Under the pieces are notes generated by a model. It had not been told where the DNA came from. It ran no database searches and was given only the letters and a program-made list of their open reading frames with translations. Made by a program: the position numbers and the translations under genes. A DNA stretch of 64,000 bases from Bradyrhizobium guangzhouense (GTDB lineage: Bacteria > Pseudomonadota > Alphaproteobacteria > Rhizobiales > Xanthobacteraceae): the NCBI RefSeq assembly GCF_004114955.1, contig NZ_CP030053.1, forward strand, positions 1,922,001 to 1,986,000, given 5' to 3'. Within the stretch, counting starts at the first letter, position 1. Every line of letters begins with the position of its first letter. Below, in pieces: positions 33,011 through 42,740 of this stretch.

Positions 33011-35596
33011 ATGTCTGTCTCCGACTGCCCCGTGACCGAAACGCCCGACGTGCTGCGCGCCGTGCTGGAATGTGCCGACGACGGCATCGTCATTGTCGAT
33101 GACGCGCATCGCATCACCTATTTCAACGCCGGCGCGGAGCGGATCTGGAAGCTTGCGCGTGCCGACGTGCTCGGTGGCGACGCCGCCATTCTCACGCTGA
33201 AATGTCTTCACGCCGATCCGGTCGTGGACTTTCGCGACGAGATCAGCCTTGTCAGGCGCGACGGCAGCCGGATCAAGGCCTCGATCGCGTTGTCGTCGGC
33301 GGCCATCGACGGCGCCACCCAATACATCGTGTTCGCGCGCGACGTCACCGCCGAGGCCGAGCGTCGCGTCAGGATCGGGCTGCTCAACGCAGTCTCGGAC
33401 CAGACCAATCGCGCTGTGATCATCACCGACGTCGAGCAGAACATCCGCTACGTCAATTCGGCCTTCACCGCGCTGTTCGGCTATACCAGCGAGGAAGCCG
33501 AGGGACGACCTGCGGCAGAGCTCATCGCCGGTCGCCATACCGATCGCAGGGCGATCGCGAAGCTCGTCAAGCGGCTCATGGCCGGCGGCCGCCGCGGCGA
33601 GGTCGAGACACTCGTTTACGACAAGAGCGGCGAGGAAATCTGGGTCTGCGCGGGGCTCGACGCCTTCCGCGACAAGAAGGGCCGGCTCAAGCACATCTTC
33701 GCGCTGGTCGAGGACATCACCGAGAGCAGGCAGTTGCGCTCGCTGCAGCAGCTGATCATGAGCGCGCTCGCCGACGAGGTGCCGATCACCGAGATTGCCG
33801 ACCGGCTCTGCCGCCGCGTCGAGGAGATCGCGCCCGACGTCGTCTGCTCGCTGCTGCATGTCGATGCTGCAGGCCTGATTCACCCGCTCGGCGGTCCGAG
33901 CCTGCCCGCTGACTATTCCCGCGCGCTGGACGGCATCGCGATCGGCCCCAATGTCGGCTCCTGCGGCACCGCCGCCTTCTACGGCGAACCGGTGTTGGCC
34001 GAAGATCTCGACACCGATCCGCGCTGGCAGCCTTACAAGGCCATGCCGCTGGCGATCGGCTTGCGCGCCTGCTGGTCGACACCGGTCAAGGCCAAGGACG
34101 GCCGGGTCATTGCGACGTTCGCATTCTACTATCGCGAGCCTCGCGCGCCGAGCAATTGGCACCGGCGCATCGTCGATGCCTGCGTCGATCTCGGCGCCTT
34201 CGCCATCGAACGCAAGGAAGCGCGCGCCGAGATCGCGCGGCTTGCCTATCACGATATTCTCACCGGCCTGCCCAACCGCGCGCAATTGCGGCACCTGATC
34301 ACGACCGCGATCAATGCCTGTCCGACCGGCAGCCATGTCGCGCTGGCCTTCCTCGACGTCGATCACTTCAAGGACGTCAACGACACGCTCGGCCATGCCG
34401 CCGGCGACGAGCTGCTGATCCAGCTCGCGCAGCGCCTGCGCGAGCAGATCGGGCCCGAAGACATGCTGGGCCGGCTTGGCGGCGACGAGTTCGTCGTGCT
34501 GCTGCCGCATCGCAATGCCGAGGGCGCCGAGCAGGTCGCGACGCGCATCACCGAAGCGCTGACCGCGCCGTTGCGGCTCGGATCGAAGCCGATGCCGATG
34601 TCGGCCAGCATCGGCATCAGCCTCTATCCCGACCACGCCACCGACATCGACACGCTGATGCAGCAGGCCGATGCCGCCATGTACATGGCCAAGCAGGCGG
34701 GCCGTTCGACCCATCGCATGTTCAACGCCGAAATGAACGGCCTCACCGAGCAGCGGCTGGCGATGATCGCAGCGCTGCGCCGCGCCATTGCCGAGGGCGC
34801 GCTCAGCCTCAGCTACCAGCCGCAGATCCGCAGCTGCGACGGCGCCATCCACGGCGTGGAAGCGCTGGCGCGCTGGCACGATGCCGTGCTCGGCGATGTC
34901 TCGCCGGCCAAATTCATTCCGCTCGCCGAAGAATGCGGCCTGATCGAGCAGATCGGCCTGTGGTCGGTGCGCGAGGCCTGCCGGCAGATGGCGGCCTGGC
35001 GTCGCGCCGGGCTCAACATCCCCAGCGTGTCGGTGAATTTGTCCCCGATCAATTTCCGCCACGTCGCGCTGGCCGCGCGGCTCGAGGATGTCCTCGCCGA
35101 ATACGATCTGCCGCCCGATGCGCTGATGCTGGAGATCACCGAAGGCACCTTCATGCAGGACGGCGCCGCTGCGCTCGAGACGATGCACGCGATCCGCGCG
35201 CTCGGCATCGGCCTGTCGGTGGATGATTTCGGCACCGGCTATTCGAGCCTCTCCAGGCTCGCCCATCTGCCGATTCGCGAATTGAAGATCGACCGCAGTT
35301 TCATGCGCGACATCGAGAAGGATTCCGGCGCCGTCGCGATCGCCACCGCCGTGATCCGCGTCGGCCAGGGGCTCGGCATGACCGTCGTCGCCGAGGGCGT
35401 CGAGACCGAAGGCCAGCGCAAGATGCTGGCCGAGCTCGGCTGCGACGTCGTGCAGGGTTTCCTCTATGCCCCCGCGCTCGCGCCTGTTGCCTTCGAGCGC
35501 TGGCTGATCGAGCACTGCGCCGAGCAGGCGAAGGCGATGCTCGGGCGGCTGGATGTCAAGCCAGCGGGCACGGTTGCGGTGAAGCGCTTGGCTTAG
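33011..35596 (+). CDS. PAS-PAS-GAF-GGDEF-EAL c-di-GMP signalling protein
   Basis: An 861-aa soluble multidomain protein: PAS1 about 12-110 (D-G-I-V-I-V-D-D-A-H-R-I-T-Y-F-N), PAS2 about 125-245 (R-Y-V-N-S-A-F), a GAF domain (about 250-405, with N-V-G-S-C-G-T-A-A), a GGDEF domain (G-G-D-E-F near 490) and an EAL domain (E-A-L near 616, D-D-F-G-T-G-Y-S-S-L). Both output motifs are intact. The order resembles the haem-PAS phosphodiesterase DosP. No signal or membrane segment is seen. ATG 33011 is used; earlier in-frame starts exist. Confidence 0.9.
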   Translation: MSVSDCPVTETPDVLRAVLECADDGIVIVDDAHRITYFNAGAERIWKLARADVLGGDAAILTLKCLHADPVVDFRDEISLVRRDGSRIKASIALSSAAIDGATQYIVFARDVTAEAERRVRIGLLNAVSDQTNRAVIITDVEQNIRYVNSAFTALFGYTSEEAEGRPAAELIAGRHTDRRAIAKLVKRLMAGGRRGEVETLVYDKSGEEIWVCAGLDAFRDKKGRLKHIFALVEDITESRQLRSLQQLIMSALADEVPITEIADRLCRRVEEIAPDVVCSLLHVDAAGLIHPLGGPSLPADYSRALDGIAIGPNVGSCGTAAFYGEPVLAEDLDTDPRWQPYKAMPLAIGLRACWSTPVKAKDGRVIATFAFYYREPRAPSNWHRRIVDACVDLGAFAIERKEARAEIARLAYHDILTGLPNRAQLRHLITTAINACPTGSHVALAFLDVDHFKDVNDTLGHAAGDELLIQLAQRLREQIGPEDMLGRLGGDEFVVLLPHRNAEGAEQVATRITEALTAPLRLGSKPMPMSASIGISLYPDHATDIDTLMQQADAAMYMAKQAGRSTHRMFNAEMNGLTEQRLAMIAALRRAIAEGALSLSYQPQIRSCDGAIHGVEALARWHDAVLGDVSPAKFIPLAEECGLIEQIGLWSVREACRQMAAWRRAGLNIPSVSVNLSPINFRHVALAARLEDVLAEYDLPPDALMLEITEGTFMQDGAAALETMHAIRALGIGLSVDDFGTGYSSLSRLAHLPIRELKIDRSFMRDIEKDSGAVAIATAVIRVGQGLGMTVVAEGVETEGQRKMLAELGCDVVQGFLYAPALAPVAFERWLIEHCAEQAKAMLGRLDVKPAGTVAVKRLA

Positions 35597-35612
35597 CGCG
35601 CGTTCCAATAGG

Positions 35613-35640
35613 ACACCGGCGACCGCAAGATCGCCGGTGT
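35613..35640 (+). terminator. hairpin between convergent GGDEF-EAL and SnoaL-like genes
   Basis: ACACCGGCGA (35613-35622) and TCGCCGGTGT (35631-35640) form a perfect 10-bp stem with an eight-base loop, 16 bases after the EAL-protein stop. No clear T-run follows. Confidence 0.65.
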
Positions 35641-35670
35641 GTTGCTTGAGATCTCTGCGCAATCGCCGGT

Positions 35671-36120
35671 TCAGGCGGCGCGGATCAGGCCGAGCTGCTG
35701 CAAGGCCGTAACGCCGTCGTCAAGACCGATTTCCTCGAGGATCTTTCCGTCCTTGAGCTTCAACACGGTCGTGCCGGTGAACTTCATGGTGCGGCCGGTG
35801 TTGGCCGGCAGCGATCCTGCCAGGAAGTCGCCGAACGCCGGTCCGGTATGCGTGCCTCCACCTTCCCATCGGCCGACGACATAGTCGCCTTCGGCGATGA
35901 GATCGGCAGCGCCCCAGAAATTGAGATCGGGGAATGCTTTCCGGAAGTCCGTCATGAACGCCTTGATGTCGTCGCGTCCTCGCCGCGGCTCGTGCAGCGA
36001 ATATTGCAGCAGCATATCGGGCGCTGCGAGTTCATCGACAATTCCGAGGTCGCAGGTCTTGCCCCAGAAATTCGTGAACCACTGGCCAACGATGGCCTTG
36101 TTGTCGTCTTCAATCGACAC
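35671..36120 (-). CDS. SnoaL-like/ester cyclase-family protein
   Basis: A 149-aa cystatin-like (NTF2-fold) protein with the SnoaL polyketide-cyclase pattern: I-V-G-Q-W-F, H-E-P-R-R-G-R-D-D-I-K-A-F, A-F-P-D-L-N-F, G-D-Y-V-V-G-R-W and G-T-H-T-G. The family is broad, covering ester cyclases and uncharacterised proteins, so no reaction is assigned. GTG 36120 has AGGAG eight bases upstream; an ORF reaching 36192 has no site. Confidence 0.75.
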   Translation of the reverse strand: MSIEDDNKAIVGQWFTNFWGKTCDLGIVDELAAPDMLLQYSLHEPRRGRDDIKAFMTDFRKAFPDLNFWGAADLIAEGDYVVGRWEGGGTHTGPAFGDFLAGSLPANTGRTMKFTGTTVLKLKDGKILEEIGLDDGVTALQQLGLIRAA

Positions 36121-36229
36121 GATCGCTTCTCCTGTTATGTGCTTTGGTGCCCACCACGAGAAGCTATGACGATGTGATCGCTGCCGGCCCACCCGATTCC
36201 CGACGGCGCAGCCGCCTTGCGCCGTCCCG

Positions 36230-36511
36230 TCATTCCAGATGAAGTTCGTTCAGCGAGTTCTCCGACATTCCCGCCGCGGAATAGAGCTCGCCGTCCTTCA
36301 TGAAGAAGACGGTGTTTTTCGGCACTTTCGCCGCGTACTTCATGATCGCGCTGCGATGATCGCCTCCGAATTCCCGGACGCTCATTTGTCCCGGCCCGCG
36401 ATACGTGTAGGCCATGTCGGATTTGAAATCCCAGCACGCTTCCGAAAGCGCCTGGCTCGAGATGATCGCGAACGCGGCCGTTGCGATGGTCGTCTTGGAC
36501 AGGAAGGCCAT
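36230..36511 (-). CDS. small exported hypothetical protein
   Basis: A 93-aa protein with a signal peptide about 1-24 (TIATAAFAIISSQALSEA) and one Cys after it. No family recognised. The mature 69 residues contain charged and aromatic positions (G-G-D-H-R-S-A-I-M-K-Y). AGGAATTTCC precedes ATG 36511. Neighbours: a SnoaL-like gene downstream, TetR regulator upstream on the same strand. Confidence 0.6.
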   Translation of the reverse strand: MAFLSKTTIATAAFAIISSQALSEACWDFKSDMAYTYRGPGQMSVREFGGDHRSAIMKYAAKVPKNTVFFMKDGELYSAAGMSENSLNELHLE

Positions 36512-36626
36512 TGGAAATTCCTTTCGGTGCGTTCGAAAGAAATATCGCCTGTGATGAACCCCGCTCTTTCGAGAGCGCATCCTCGTTTGCGAGAACACAC
36601 GACAGCGGGCGCGTCGCAGCAGGGCG

Positions 36627-37238
36627 CTAGTCCGACGCCAACCCCGTCCTGCGCCGCAAATCGCCGATGGCGCGCAGAAAGCTGTCGGCCGGCGTCGTCT
36701 CCGGGTCGATCAGCCGGTGCAGGCGAAAGCCGTCTTCCAGCGCCAGCACGACCGAGGCCATCCAGGGCGGGTTCAGCGCCGGGCCTTTGGCGCTGTCCTT
36801 CAAGGTCGCCTCGACGATGTCGGCGATCAGCTTGCGGCGCGCGCGCAGGCGTTTTGCAAGTTCCGGGCGGCGCTTCTCGGCGCGTGCGACGAACAGGATC
36901 ATCTCGATATGCAGGAGCGGCGAGCGGGCGAGGGGGTCCTGCCGGGCGCGGTCCATCGTCTTCAGCGCCGCAATGAAGTCGTCGAGGTTCTTGTGCTGCG
37001 CCAGGATTTCCATGTTGCGGCGGATCGATCGCTCGACATGGTCCTCGAGCATGGCGAAGATCAGCTCGTCCTTGCTCCTGAAGTTCGAATAGAACGCGCC
37101 GCGGGTGAAGCCGGCCTCGGCCGCGATCGCCTCGATGCTGGCGCCGCCGATCCCGTCCTGCTCGAACACGCGCGCGGCCGCCTCGAACAGTCTATCGCGC
37201 GTGTCGTCCCTGGTCGGCCTGGTTCTCAGCCTTGACAT
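36627..37238 (-). CDS. TetR/AcrR-family transcriptional regulator
   Basis: A 203-aa TetR regulator. The DNA-binding helix-turn-helix covers about 10-58 (R-L-F-E-A-A-A-R-V-F, G-A-S-I-E-A-I-A-A-E-A-G-F-T-R-G-A-F-Y-S-N-F). The C-terminal ligand-binding domain is predicted helical with no identifiable ligand. It is divergent from the cytochrome P450 gene. A 12-bp perfect palindrome lies in the 132-base gap, so repression of the P450 and of itself is likely. Confidence 0.9.
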   Translation of the reverse strand: MSRLRTRPTRDDTRDRLFEAAARVFEQDGIGGASIEAIAAEAGFTRGAFYSNFRSKDELIFAMLEDHVERSIRRNMEILAQHKNLDDFIAALKTMDRARQDPLARSPLLHIEMILFVARAEKRRPELAKRLRARRKLIADIVEATLKDSAKGPALNPPWMASVVLALEDGFRLHRLIDPETTPADSFLRAIGDLRRRTGLASD

Positions 37239-37260
37239 CGGGCCAGGTTAGGGCAGAATG

Positions 37261-37288
37261 CAACTCGATACAACAATGTATCGAGTTG
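37261..37288. promoter_or_regulatory. 28-base operator palindrome between tetR-like and P450 genes
   Basis: CAACTCGATACA (37261-37272) and TGTATCGAGTTG (37277-37288) are perfect inverted arms around ACAA. It lies 23 bases upstream of the TetR start and 83 bases upstream of the P450 start. The dyad size is typical of TetR operators. Confidence 0.85.
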
Positions 37289-37370
37289 ATAATTGGTCAG
37301 GGATGGTTACGCCGGCTCCGGGGCTGCAAACTGGCGTATCGTGTCATGCGGCAACCGATGTGAGGTCACC

Positions 37371-38603
37371 ATGAACGAGCAAGTGCAGAGCGTCGCCAGC
37401 GATCCCCTGTTCAATCCGCTCGCGCCGGACTTCATCCGCAATCCCTATCCGCATTACGACCGGCTGCGCACGATCGACCCGATCCACGTCACGCCGTTCG
37501 GCCAGTTCGTGGCGAGCCGCCATGCGGAGGTCAGCCTGGTGATGCGCGACAAACGCTTCGGCAAGGATTTCGTCGAGCGCACGACACGCCGTTATGGCCC
37601 CGACATCATGAAGGAGCCGGTGTTCCGCAGCATGGGGCACTGGATGCTGCAGGCCGATCCGCCCGATCACACCCGCCTGCGCGGCCTCGTCGTGAAGGCG
37701 TTCACCGCGCGCCGCGTCGAGGACATGCGGCCGCGCATCCAGGAGATCGTCGACCAGACCATCGATGCCGTGATCGGCCGCGGCCAGATGGACCTGATCG
37801 AGGATTTCGCCTTTCGCCTGCCTGTCACCATCATCTGCGAGATGCTCGGCATCCCCGAAGACCATCGCGAGGTCTTCTACAAGAGCTCGCGCGACGGCGG
37901 GCGGCTGCTCGACCCGGTGCCGATGACGCCGGAGGAGATCGCGAAGGGCAACGCCGCCACGACGATGGCGCAGATGTATTTCCAGCAGCTGTTCGAGCTG
38001 CGCCGCAAGACTCCCGGCGACGACCTCATCACCCAGCTGGTGCAGGCCGAGGAGGACGGCAACAAGCTCACCAATGAGGAGCTGACGGCCAATATCATCC
38101 TGCTGTTCGGCGCAGGCCACGAGACCACGGTCAATCTGATCGGCAACGGCCTCTTGGCGCTCCATCGCAATCCGGACCAGCTCGCGCTGTTGAAGGCGCG
38201 GCCAGACCTGATGACCAACGCGATCGAGGAATTCCTGCGCTACGATTCCTCGGTGCAGATGACCGGCCGCGTCGCGCTGGAGGAGATCGACGATCTCGGC
38301 GGCAAGACCATCCCCAAGGGCGAGACCGTGCTCTGCCTGCTCGGTTCGGCCAATCACGACCCGGCCGTTTATCCCGATCACCCCGATCGGCTCGATATCA
38401 CCAGGCCGAACGTCAAGCCGCTGTCGTTCGGCGGCGGCATCCATTTCTGCCTGGGGGCCCAATTGGCGCGCATCGAGGCCGAGATCGCCATCGCCACGCT
38501 GCTCCGGCGCCTGCCGGGTTTGCGCATCGACGACGTCGAAAACCCCGAATGGCGCCCGACCTTCGTGCTGCGGGGCCTGAAGCAGCTGCCGGCGAGCTGG
38601 TGA
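37371..38603 (+). CDS. cytochrome P450
   Basis: A 410-aa soluble bacterial P450. Seen: D-P-P-D-H-T-R-L-R (about 99-107), I-helix A-G-H-E-T-T (about 249), E-x-x-R equivalent in E-E-F-L-R-Y, and the haem-binding loop F-G-G-G-I-H-F-C-L-G with the ligand Cys near 360. It uses O2 and two electrons to hydroxylate a small molecule; no ferredoxin or reductase gene is adjacent. Its TetR neighbour and operator suggest induction by a compound, maybe the substrate. TGAGGT lies six bases before ATG 37371. Confidence 0.93.
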   Translation: MNEQVQSVASDPLFNPLAPDFIRNPYPHYDRLRTIDPIHVTPFGQFVASRHAEVSLVMRDKRFGKDFVERTTRRYGPDIMKEPVFRSMGHWMLQADPPDHTRLRGLVVKAFTARRVEDMRPRIQEIVDQTIDAVIGRGQMDLIEDFAFRLPVTIICEMLGIPEDHREVFYKSSRDGGRLLDPVPMTPEEIAKGNAATTMAQMYFQQLFELRRKTPGDDLITQLVQAEEDGNKLTNEELTANIILLFGAGHETTVNLIGNGLLALHRNPDQLALLKARPDLMTNAIEEFLRYDSSVQMTGRVALEEIDDLGGKTIPKGETVLCLLGSANHDPAVYPDHPDRLDITRPNVKPLSFGGGIHFCLGAQLARIEAEIAIATLLRRLPGLRIDDVENPEWRPTFVLRGLKQLPASW

Positions 38604-38640
38604 TACCGGGGTCGCGTTAACCGCCGCGCGCAACAGTCGC

Positions 38641-38674
38641 TGTGACTTCGCCACACTTCCCCCTATATAAGGGG
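38641..38674 (+). promoter_or_regulatory. likely promoter of the asmA-like gene
   Basis: TATATA at 38664-38669 lies inside CCCCT-ATATA-AGGGG. A weak -35 candidate TGTGAC is at 38641-38646, 17 bases upstream. The asmA-like start is 81 bases downstream. Confidence 0.4.
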
Positions 38675-38749
38675 CTGTTCCGGCGCGCCTGAAGCTTGGT
38701 TTGTCAGCTTGGGTTTGACCCGGGTGCCGGCTTGGCCGAGGGGAGACCC

Positions 38750-41700
38750 GTGCAGACGACGCTGCTCGGATTGGCGATTGCCTTTATCTTAGCGCTGCTG
38801 GCCGCGCTGATCGGGCCTTACTTCGTTGACTGGAACCAGTTCCGGCCCCAGTTCGAGGCAGAGGCGACCCGAATCATCGGCGTCCCGGTGCGCGTGGCGG
38901 GCGAGCTCGATGCACGGCTGTTGCCGGCGCCGAAATTGCGTCTGCGTTCGGTCACCTTCGGCGGCAACAACGATCTCGGGCGCTTGCGCGCCGACAAGCT
39001 CGACGTCGAGTTCAGCCTGAGCTCGCTGATGCGCGGCGAATGGCGCGCCACCGAGCTCACGGTCGGCGGCATGGCGGTTGACCTCGGGCTCGACGCCAGG
39101 GGCAAGGTCGATCTGCCCTCCACCGCGACCGGCACTTTCAATCTCGCCTCGCTCGCCATCGATCGGCTCAATCTCACCGGCCGTATCGCCCTCCACGATG
39201 CCGCCAGCCGTTCGACCCTCGAGCTCATTGATATCGTCTTTTCCGGCGACGTCCGCTCGCTCGCAGGCTCGGTGCGGGGCGATGGCAAATTCACGGCCAA
39301 TGGTGTGCGTTATCCGTTCCGCGTCTCCTCCGGCCCGAGCCCGGACGGCAGCGCCACCCGCGTGCACCTCAATATCGATCCCGGCGAGCGCGCCATTCTG
39401 GCCGATCTCGAAGGCGTGCTTGCCTTCGACAACCGCCTGCCGAAATTCGATGGCGCGCTGACGCTGGCGGTGCCGCCACCGAAGAAAGCAGGCGAGGCGG
39501 GGCCGACGCCGTGGAAGCTCACCGCAAAGCTCAAGGCCGATCCGGCCGGTGCCAAGTTCGACCAGATCGACGCGAGCTTCGGCCTTGAGGACAGCGCGCT
39601 GAAGGTCGGCGGCGTCGGCGACCTCAGGTTCGGCGCCTCGCCGCTGCTGCGCGCCGTGCTGTCGGCGCGGCAGGTCGATGCCGACAAGCTCGCCGGCCGC
39701 GACGATGCCGAGCCGCTGCGCATCTTGCCCGCTTTGCGCGCAGGTCTCGCGGCGATCCCGCAGGCGCCGATCCCGGCGCAGATCGAGTTCAACTCCGACC
39801 AGATCATGCTGGGCGGCCGTCCGCTCCAGAACATCACGACCGAGCTTCAGACCGATGGCCGGTCCTGGACCTTCCGGCGGCTCGATCTGCGCGCGCCCGG
39901 CATGACGCAGGTTTCGCTCAACGGCGCGGCGCCCGGCGCCGACAGTTTCAGCGGCCGCATCGGCGTCGAATCCTCCGATCCGGATACGCTGGTGGCCTGG
40001 CTGCAGGGCCGCAACGAGGTGACCCGGCGCAGCACGCGGCCGCTCCGTCTCGACGGCAATGTGACGATCGCGGCCAATCATCTGGCCATCGACGGCCTGA
40101 AGGCCGACATCGAAGGCGGCACCGTCGAAGGGCGGATCGCTTTCGTGCAAACGGGCGCCAACAAGGGCTCGCGGATCGACGCGGAGCTGAAGGCCGACCG
40201 GCTCGACCTCGACGCCGCCGCGAGCTTTGTCCGCGCGCTCGCAGGCCCGCAAGGCGAATGGCCGGAGGAGGCGAAGCTTTCGCTCGACATCGGCCGTGCG
40301 ATCTCGGCCGGCCAGGAGTTGCGGCCGTTCGCGGCCAGGCTCGGCTACGGCCCGACGGCAATGTCGCTGGAGCAGTTGCGCTTCGGCCAGGCCAGCGGCG
40401 TGACCACGGAGGCATCAGGCAGTTTTGACCGCACCAGGGCCACCGGCAAGCTCGCGCTGAAATCGTCGGCCAATTCGCTGCGCGATCTCACGGCGTTGCT
40501 GGAGCCGATCGCGCCCGCGGTCCGCGCGCGCTTCGATGCCATCCCGGCATTGCCGGGCGCGACGCGGCTGAAGCTCGACCTCAGCCTCGACCGGAACGCC
40601 GAACATGCCGATCGCAGCGATGCGCGAATCGTGCTCGACCTCGATGCGCCCCAGCTCAAGGCCACCGCGACGCTCGCAGCGCAGCCGCAGGCCGCTGACG
40701 TCAACGCCATCGACATCGACAAATTGCGCAACAGCGGCTTCACGCTGGAATCGAAGGTCTCGACGCCGCGGGCCGCCGCGTTGACCGCGCTGCTCGGCCT
40801 CGATCGCATGGTCGCCGCAGGCGAGGGCGCCTCGCAGATCGAGGGCAGGCTGAGCGGGGCCTGGCGAAGGCCGATGCAGCTGAACGCCAAGCTCGGAGGC
40901 GGCGGCCTGGACGCGGATGCGCAAGGCAGTGTCGATTTGTCGGCGGCCGAGCCGAAGGCAAACGTCAATCTGCGCGTGCGCAACGCCAATCTCGCGCCGC
41001 TGTTCGGGACCAGCCCGGCCGACAAATCGGTGCAGGCCGTGAGCCTGTCCTCGCGCCTCACGCTGTCGGGCAATCGTCTGACCTTCGACGATCTCGACAG
41101 CACCGCATCCGGTTCACACCTGCGCGGCCACCTCGCCGTCACGTTCGATCAGGAGAAAAGCGTCGACGGCGAAATCGGGCTGGACACGCTCGATCTGATG
41201 CCGGCGCTCGCGCTTGCCGTCGGCGCCGCCGGGCGCGACAGCGGCGAGCCGCTCGGCGCGGGCCTCATCACCGGCTGGCGCGGCCGCATCGCGTTCCAGG
41301 CGCTGCGCGGCAACCTGCCCGGGGGAATCGAGATCCGCCCGTTCAGCGGCACGCTCAGGGGCGACGGTCAGTCGCTTGCGCTCGACGCGCTCAAGGGCGG
41401 ACTTGGTGGCGGCGAGATGACCGCGAGCCTCGATGCGCGCAATGGCGCCAATGGTCTGGCGGTGAACGCGCATCTCGATCTCGCTAATGTCGATGCGGCC
41501 TCGCTGCGTTACCGCGATCTGGCGCTGCCCAAGGGGCGCGCCTCGGCCCAGATGACGCTGACGAGTGAGGGCCGCAGCGTCACGGCCCTCACCGGCGCGC
41601 TTGCCGGCAACGGCACGGTGACGCTCGATGCGGCCGAGATCAGCGGTCTCAATCCGCGCGCCTTCGAGATTGCCATCCGCGCCAGCGACGGCGGCCAGGT

Positions 41701-42394
41701 CTCCGACGACGCCCGCTTGCGTCAACTGGTCGAGCCCGCATTGTCCGCGGGGCCGATTGCGGTCGCCTCGGCGCAGATCCCGTTCACGATTCGCGACGGT
41801 CGTCTGCGCGTCGGCGCAACGCCGCTGGAAGCCAAGAACGCCCATGCCATCGTCTCCGGCGGTTACGACATTCCGGCCGACCAGGCCGACATCCGCGCCA
41901 GCCTGACGCCGATCATGACCGGCCTGTCCGGCGCGCCGCCGGAGATCCAGCTGTTTGCGGCCGGTCCGCCCGACAAGCTCAGCCGCACGATCGATCTGAC
42001 ACCGCTGTCGTCGTGGCTTGCGGTGCGCACGATCGACCGCGAGACGCGCCGGCTCGATGCCATCGAGCGCGGTGAGCCGCCGCCGGCGACCGCCGCGCTG
42101 CCGGCGCTGGTCTCGCCTGAGCCCGAGCCCGCACCCGCATTGACCGACGTGCCGATGCCCGGCCGCGACCCGCGCCGCGCGCCGCCGAAGGCGAAGCCTG
42201 AGCCCAGAGCAGAACCCAGGGTCGCACCGACGCCGAGGCCTCCGCTTGCCGCGCCCGCCGCGCCGAGCCCGCCGCTGGCAAGCCAGCAGGTTGCCCCCTT
42301 GCCGCCGCCGATCGACGTGCGGCCTGCCCCGGGCCCGCCGCCCGCCAAGCCCCGGCCGAAGCCGCCGCTGGTCCTGACGCCGCAGAACCCGTAG
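38750..42394 (+). CDS. AsmA-family protein, 1,214 aa
   Basis: A large inner-membrane-anchored protein. One N-terminal helix (about 6-25: L-G-L-A-I-A-F-I-L-A-L-L-A-A-L-I-G-P-Y-F) precedes the AsmA motif V-D-W-N-Q-F-R-P-Q-F-E-A-E-A-T-R-I-I-G and R-L-R-S-V-T-F-G. A long periplasmic beta-rich region follows, with a second AsmA-type unit around 900-1,070 (P-A-L-A-L-A-V-G-A-A-G-R-D-S-G-E-P-L-G). The C-terminal 110 residues are Pro/Ala-rich. AsmA-like proteins form bridge-like lipid tubes between the inner and outer membranes. GTG 38750 follows GAGGGGAG. Confidence 0.85.
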   Translation: MQTTLLGLAIAFILALLAALIGPYFVDWNQFRPQFEAEATRIIGVPVRVAGELDARLLPAPKLRLRSVTFGGNNDLGRLRADKLDVEFSLSSLMRGEWRATELTVGGMAVDLGLDARGKVDLPSTATGTFNLASLAIDRLNLTGRIALHDAASRSTLELIDIVFSGDVRSLAGSVRGDGKFTANGVRYPFRVSSGPSPDGSATRVHLNIDPGERAILADLEGVLAFDNRLPKFDGALTLAVPPPKKAGEAGPTPWKLTAKLKADPAGAKFDQIDASFGLEDSALKVGGVGDLRFGASPLLRAVLSARQVDADKLAGRDDAEPLRILPALRAGLAAIPQAPIPAQIEFNSDQIMLGGRPLQNITTELQTDGRSWTFRRLDLRAPGMTQVSLNGAAPGADSFSGRIGVESSDPDTLVAWLQGRNEVTRRSTRPLRLDGNVTIAANHLAIDGLKADIEGGTVEGRIAFVQTGANKGSRIDAELKADRLDLDAAASFVRALAGPQGEWPEEAKLSLDIGRAISAGQELRPFAARLGYGPTAMSLEQLRFGQASGVTTEASGSFDRTRATGKLALKSSANSLRDLTALLEPIAPAVRARFDAIPALPGATRLKLDLSLDRNAEHADRSDARIVLDLDAPQLKATATLAAQPQAADVNAIDIDKLRNSGFTLESKVSTPRAAALTALLGLDRMVAAGEGASQIEGRLSGAWRRPMQLNAKLGGGGLDADAQGSVDLSAAEPKANVNLRVRNANLAPLFGTSPADKSVQAVSLSSRLTLSGNRLTFDDLDSTASGSHLRGHLAVTFDQEKSVDGEIGLDTLDLMPALALAVGAAGRDSGEPLGAGLITGWRGRIAFQALRGNLPGGIEIRPFSGTLRGDGQSLALDALKGGLGGGEMTASLDARNGANGLAVNAHLDLANVDAASLRYRDLALPKGRASAQMTLTSEGRSVTALTGALAGNGTVTLDAAEISGLNPRAFEIAIRASDGGQVSDDARLRQLVEPALSAGPIAVASAQIPFTIRDGRLRVGATPLEAKNAHAIVSGGYDIPADQADIRASLTPIMTGLSGAPPEIQLFAAGPPDKLSRTIDLTPLSSWLAVRTIDRETRRLDAIERGEPPPATAALPALVSPEPEPAPALTDVPMPGRDPRRAPPKAKPEPRAEPRVAPTPRPPLAAPAAPSPPLASQQVAPLPPPIDVRPAPGPPPAKPRPKPPLVLTPQNP

Positions 42395-42420
42395 GGCGTG
42401 ATGTCCGTTGGCTTGCGCCG

Positions 42421-42546
42421 CCTCTCCCGCTTGCGGGAGAAGCCGACACGCTCGCAGAGCGTGGCGGGTGAGGGTTCTCTCCTCTTGGGGATTGTCCCGA
42501 CGCGGAGACACCTCTCCCCAACCCTCTCCCGCAAGCGGGAGAGGGG
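42421..42546. repeat. palindromic repeat copy A (CTCTCCCGC family)
   Basis: The 346-base gap 42395-42740 holds no gene. It contains TCTCCCGC-TT-GCGGGAGA (42423-42440) and TCTCCCGC-AA-GCGGGAGA (42525-42542) around a 84-base core. The same sequence, reverse-complemented and with a small insertion, recurs at 44224-44373. The copy lies 26 bases after the asmA stop. Confidence 0.88.
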
Positions 42547-42740
42547 GCGCACCGTCGTCGTTACCCCGCGGTCACCACATTCGCTCGCATTTGAACGAAT
42601 TTTCGTCGGCAAAACTGATGTGACGATTTTACTGGATTCTCGCGTTTGTTCCCTAGTGTTGGCCCAGAGGAATCCGGCGTCCTGCCCGCATTGGCAGGAT
42701 GGCTCGCCAGCAACTGGAACCAAGAATTGGGGTTATCGAG

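Noticed and set aside
32750..35662. A 970-codon open frame on the minus strand
   Set aside because: It runs opposite the PAS-GAF-GGDEF-EAL protein, has no recognisable motif and is a GC-driven shadow.
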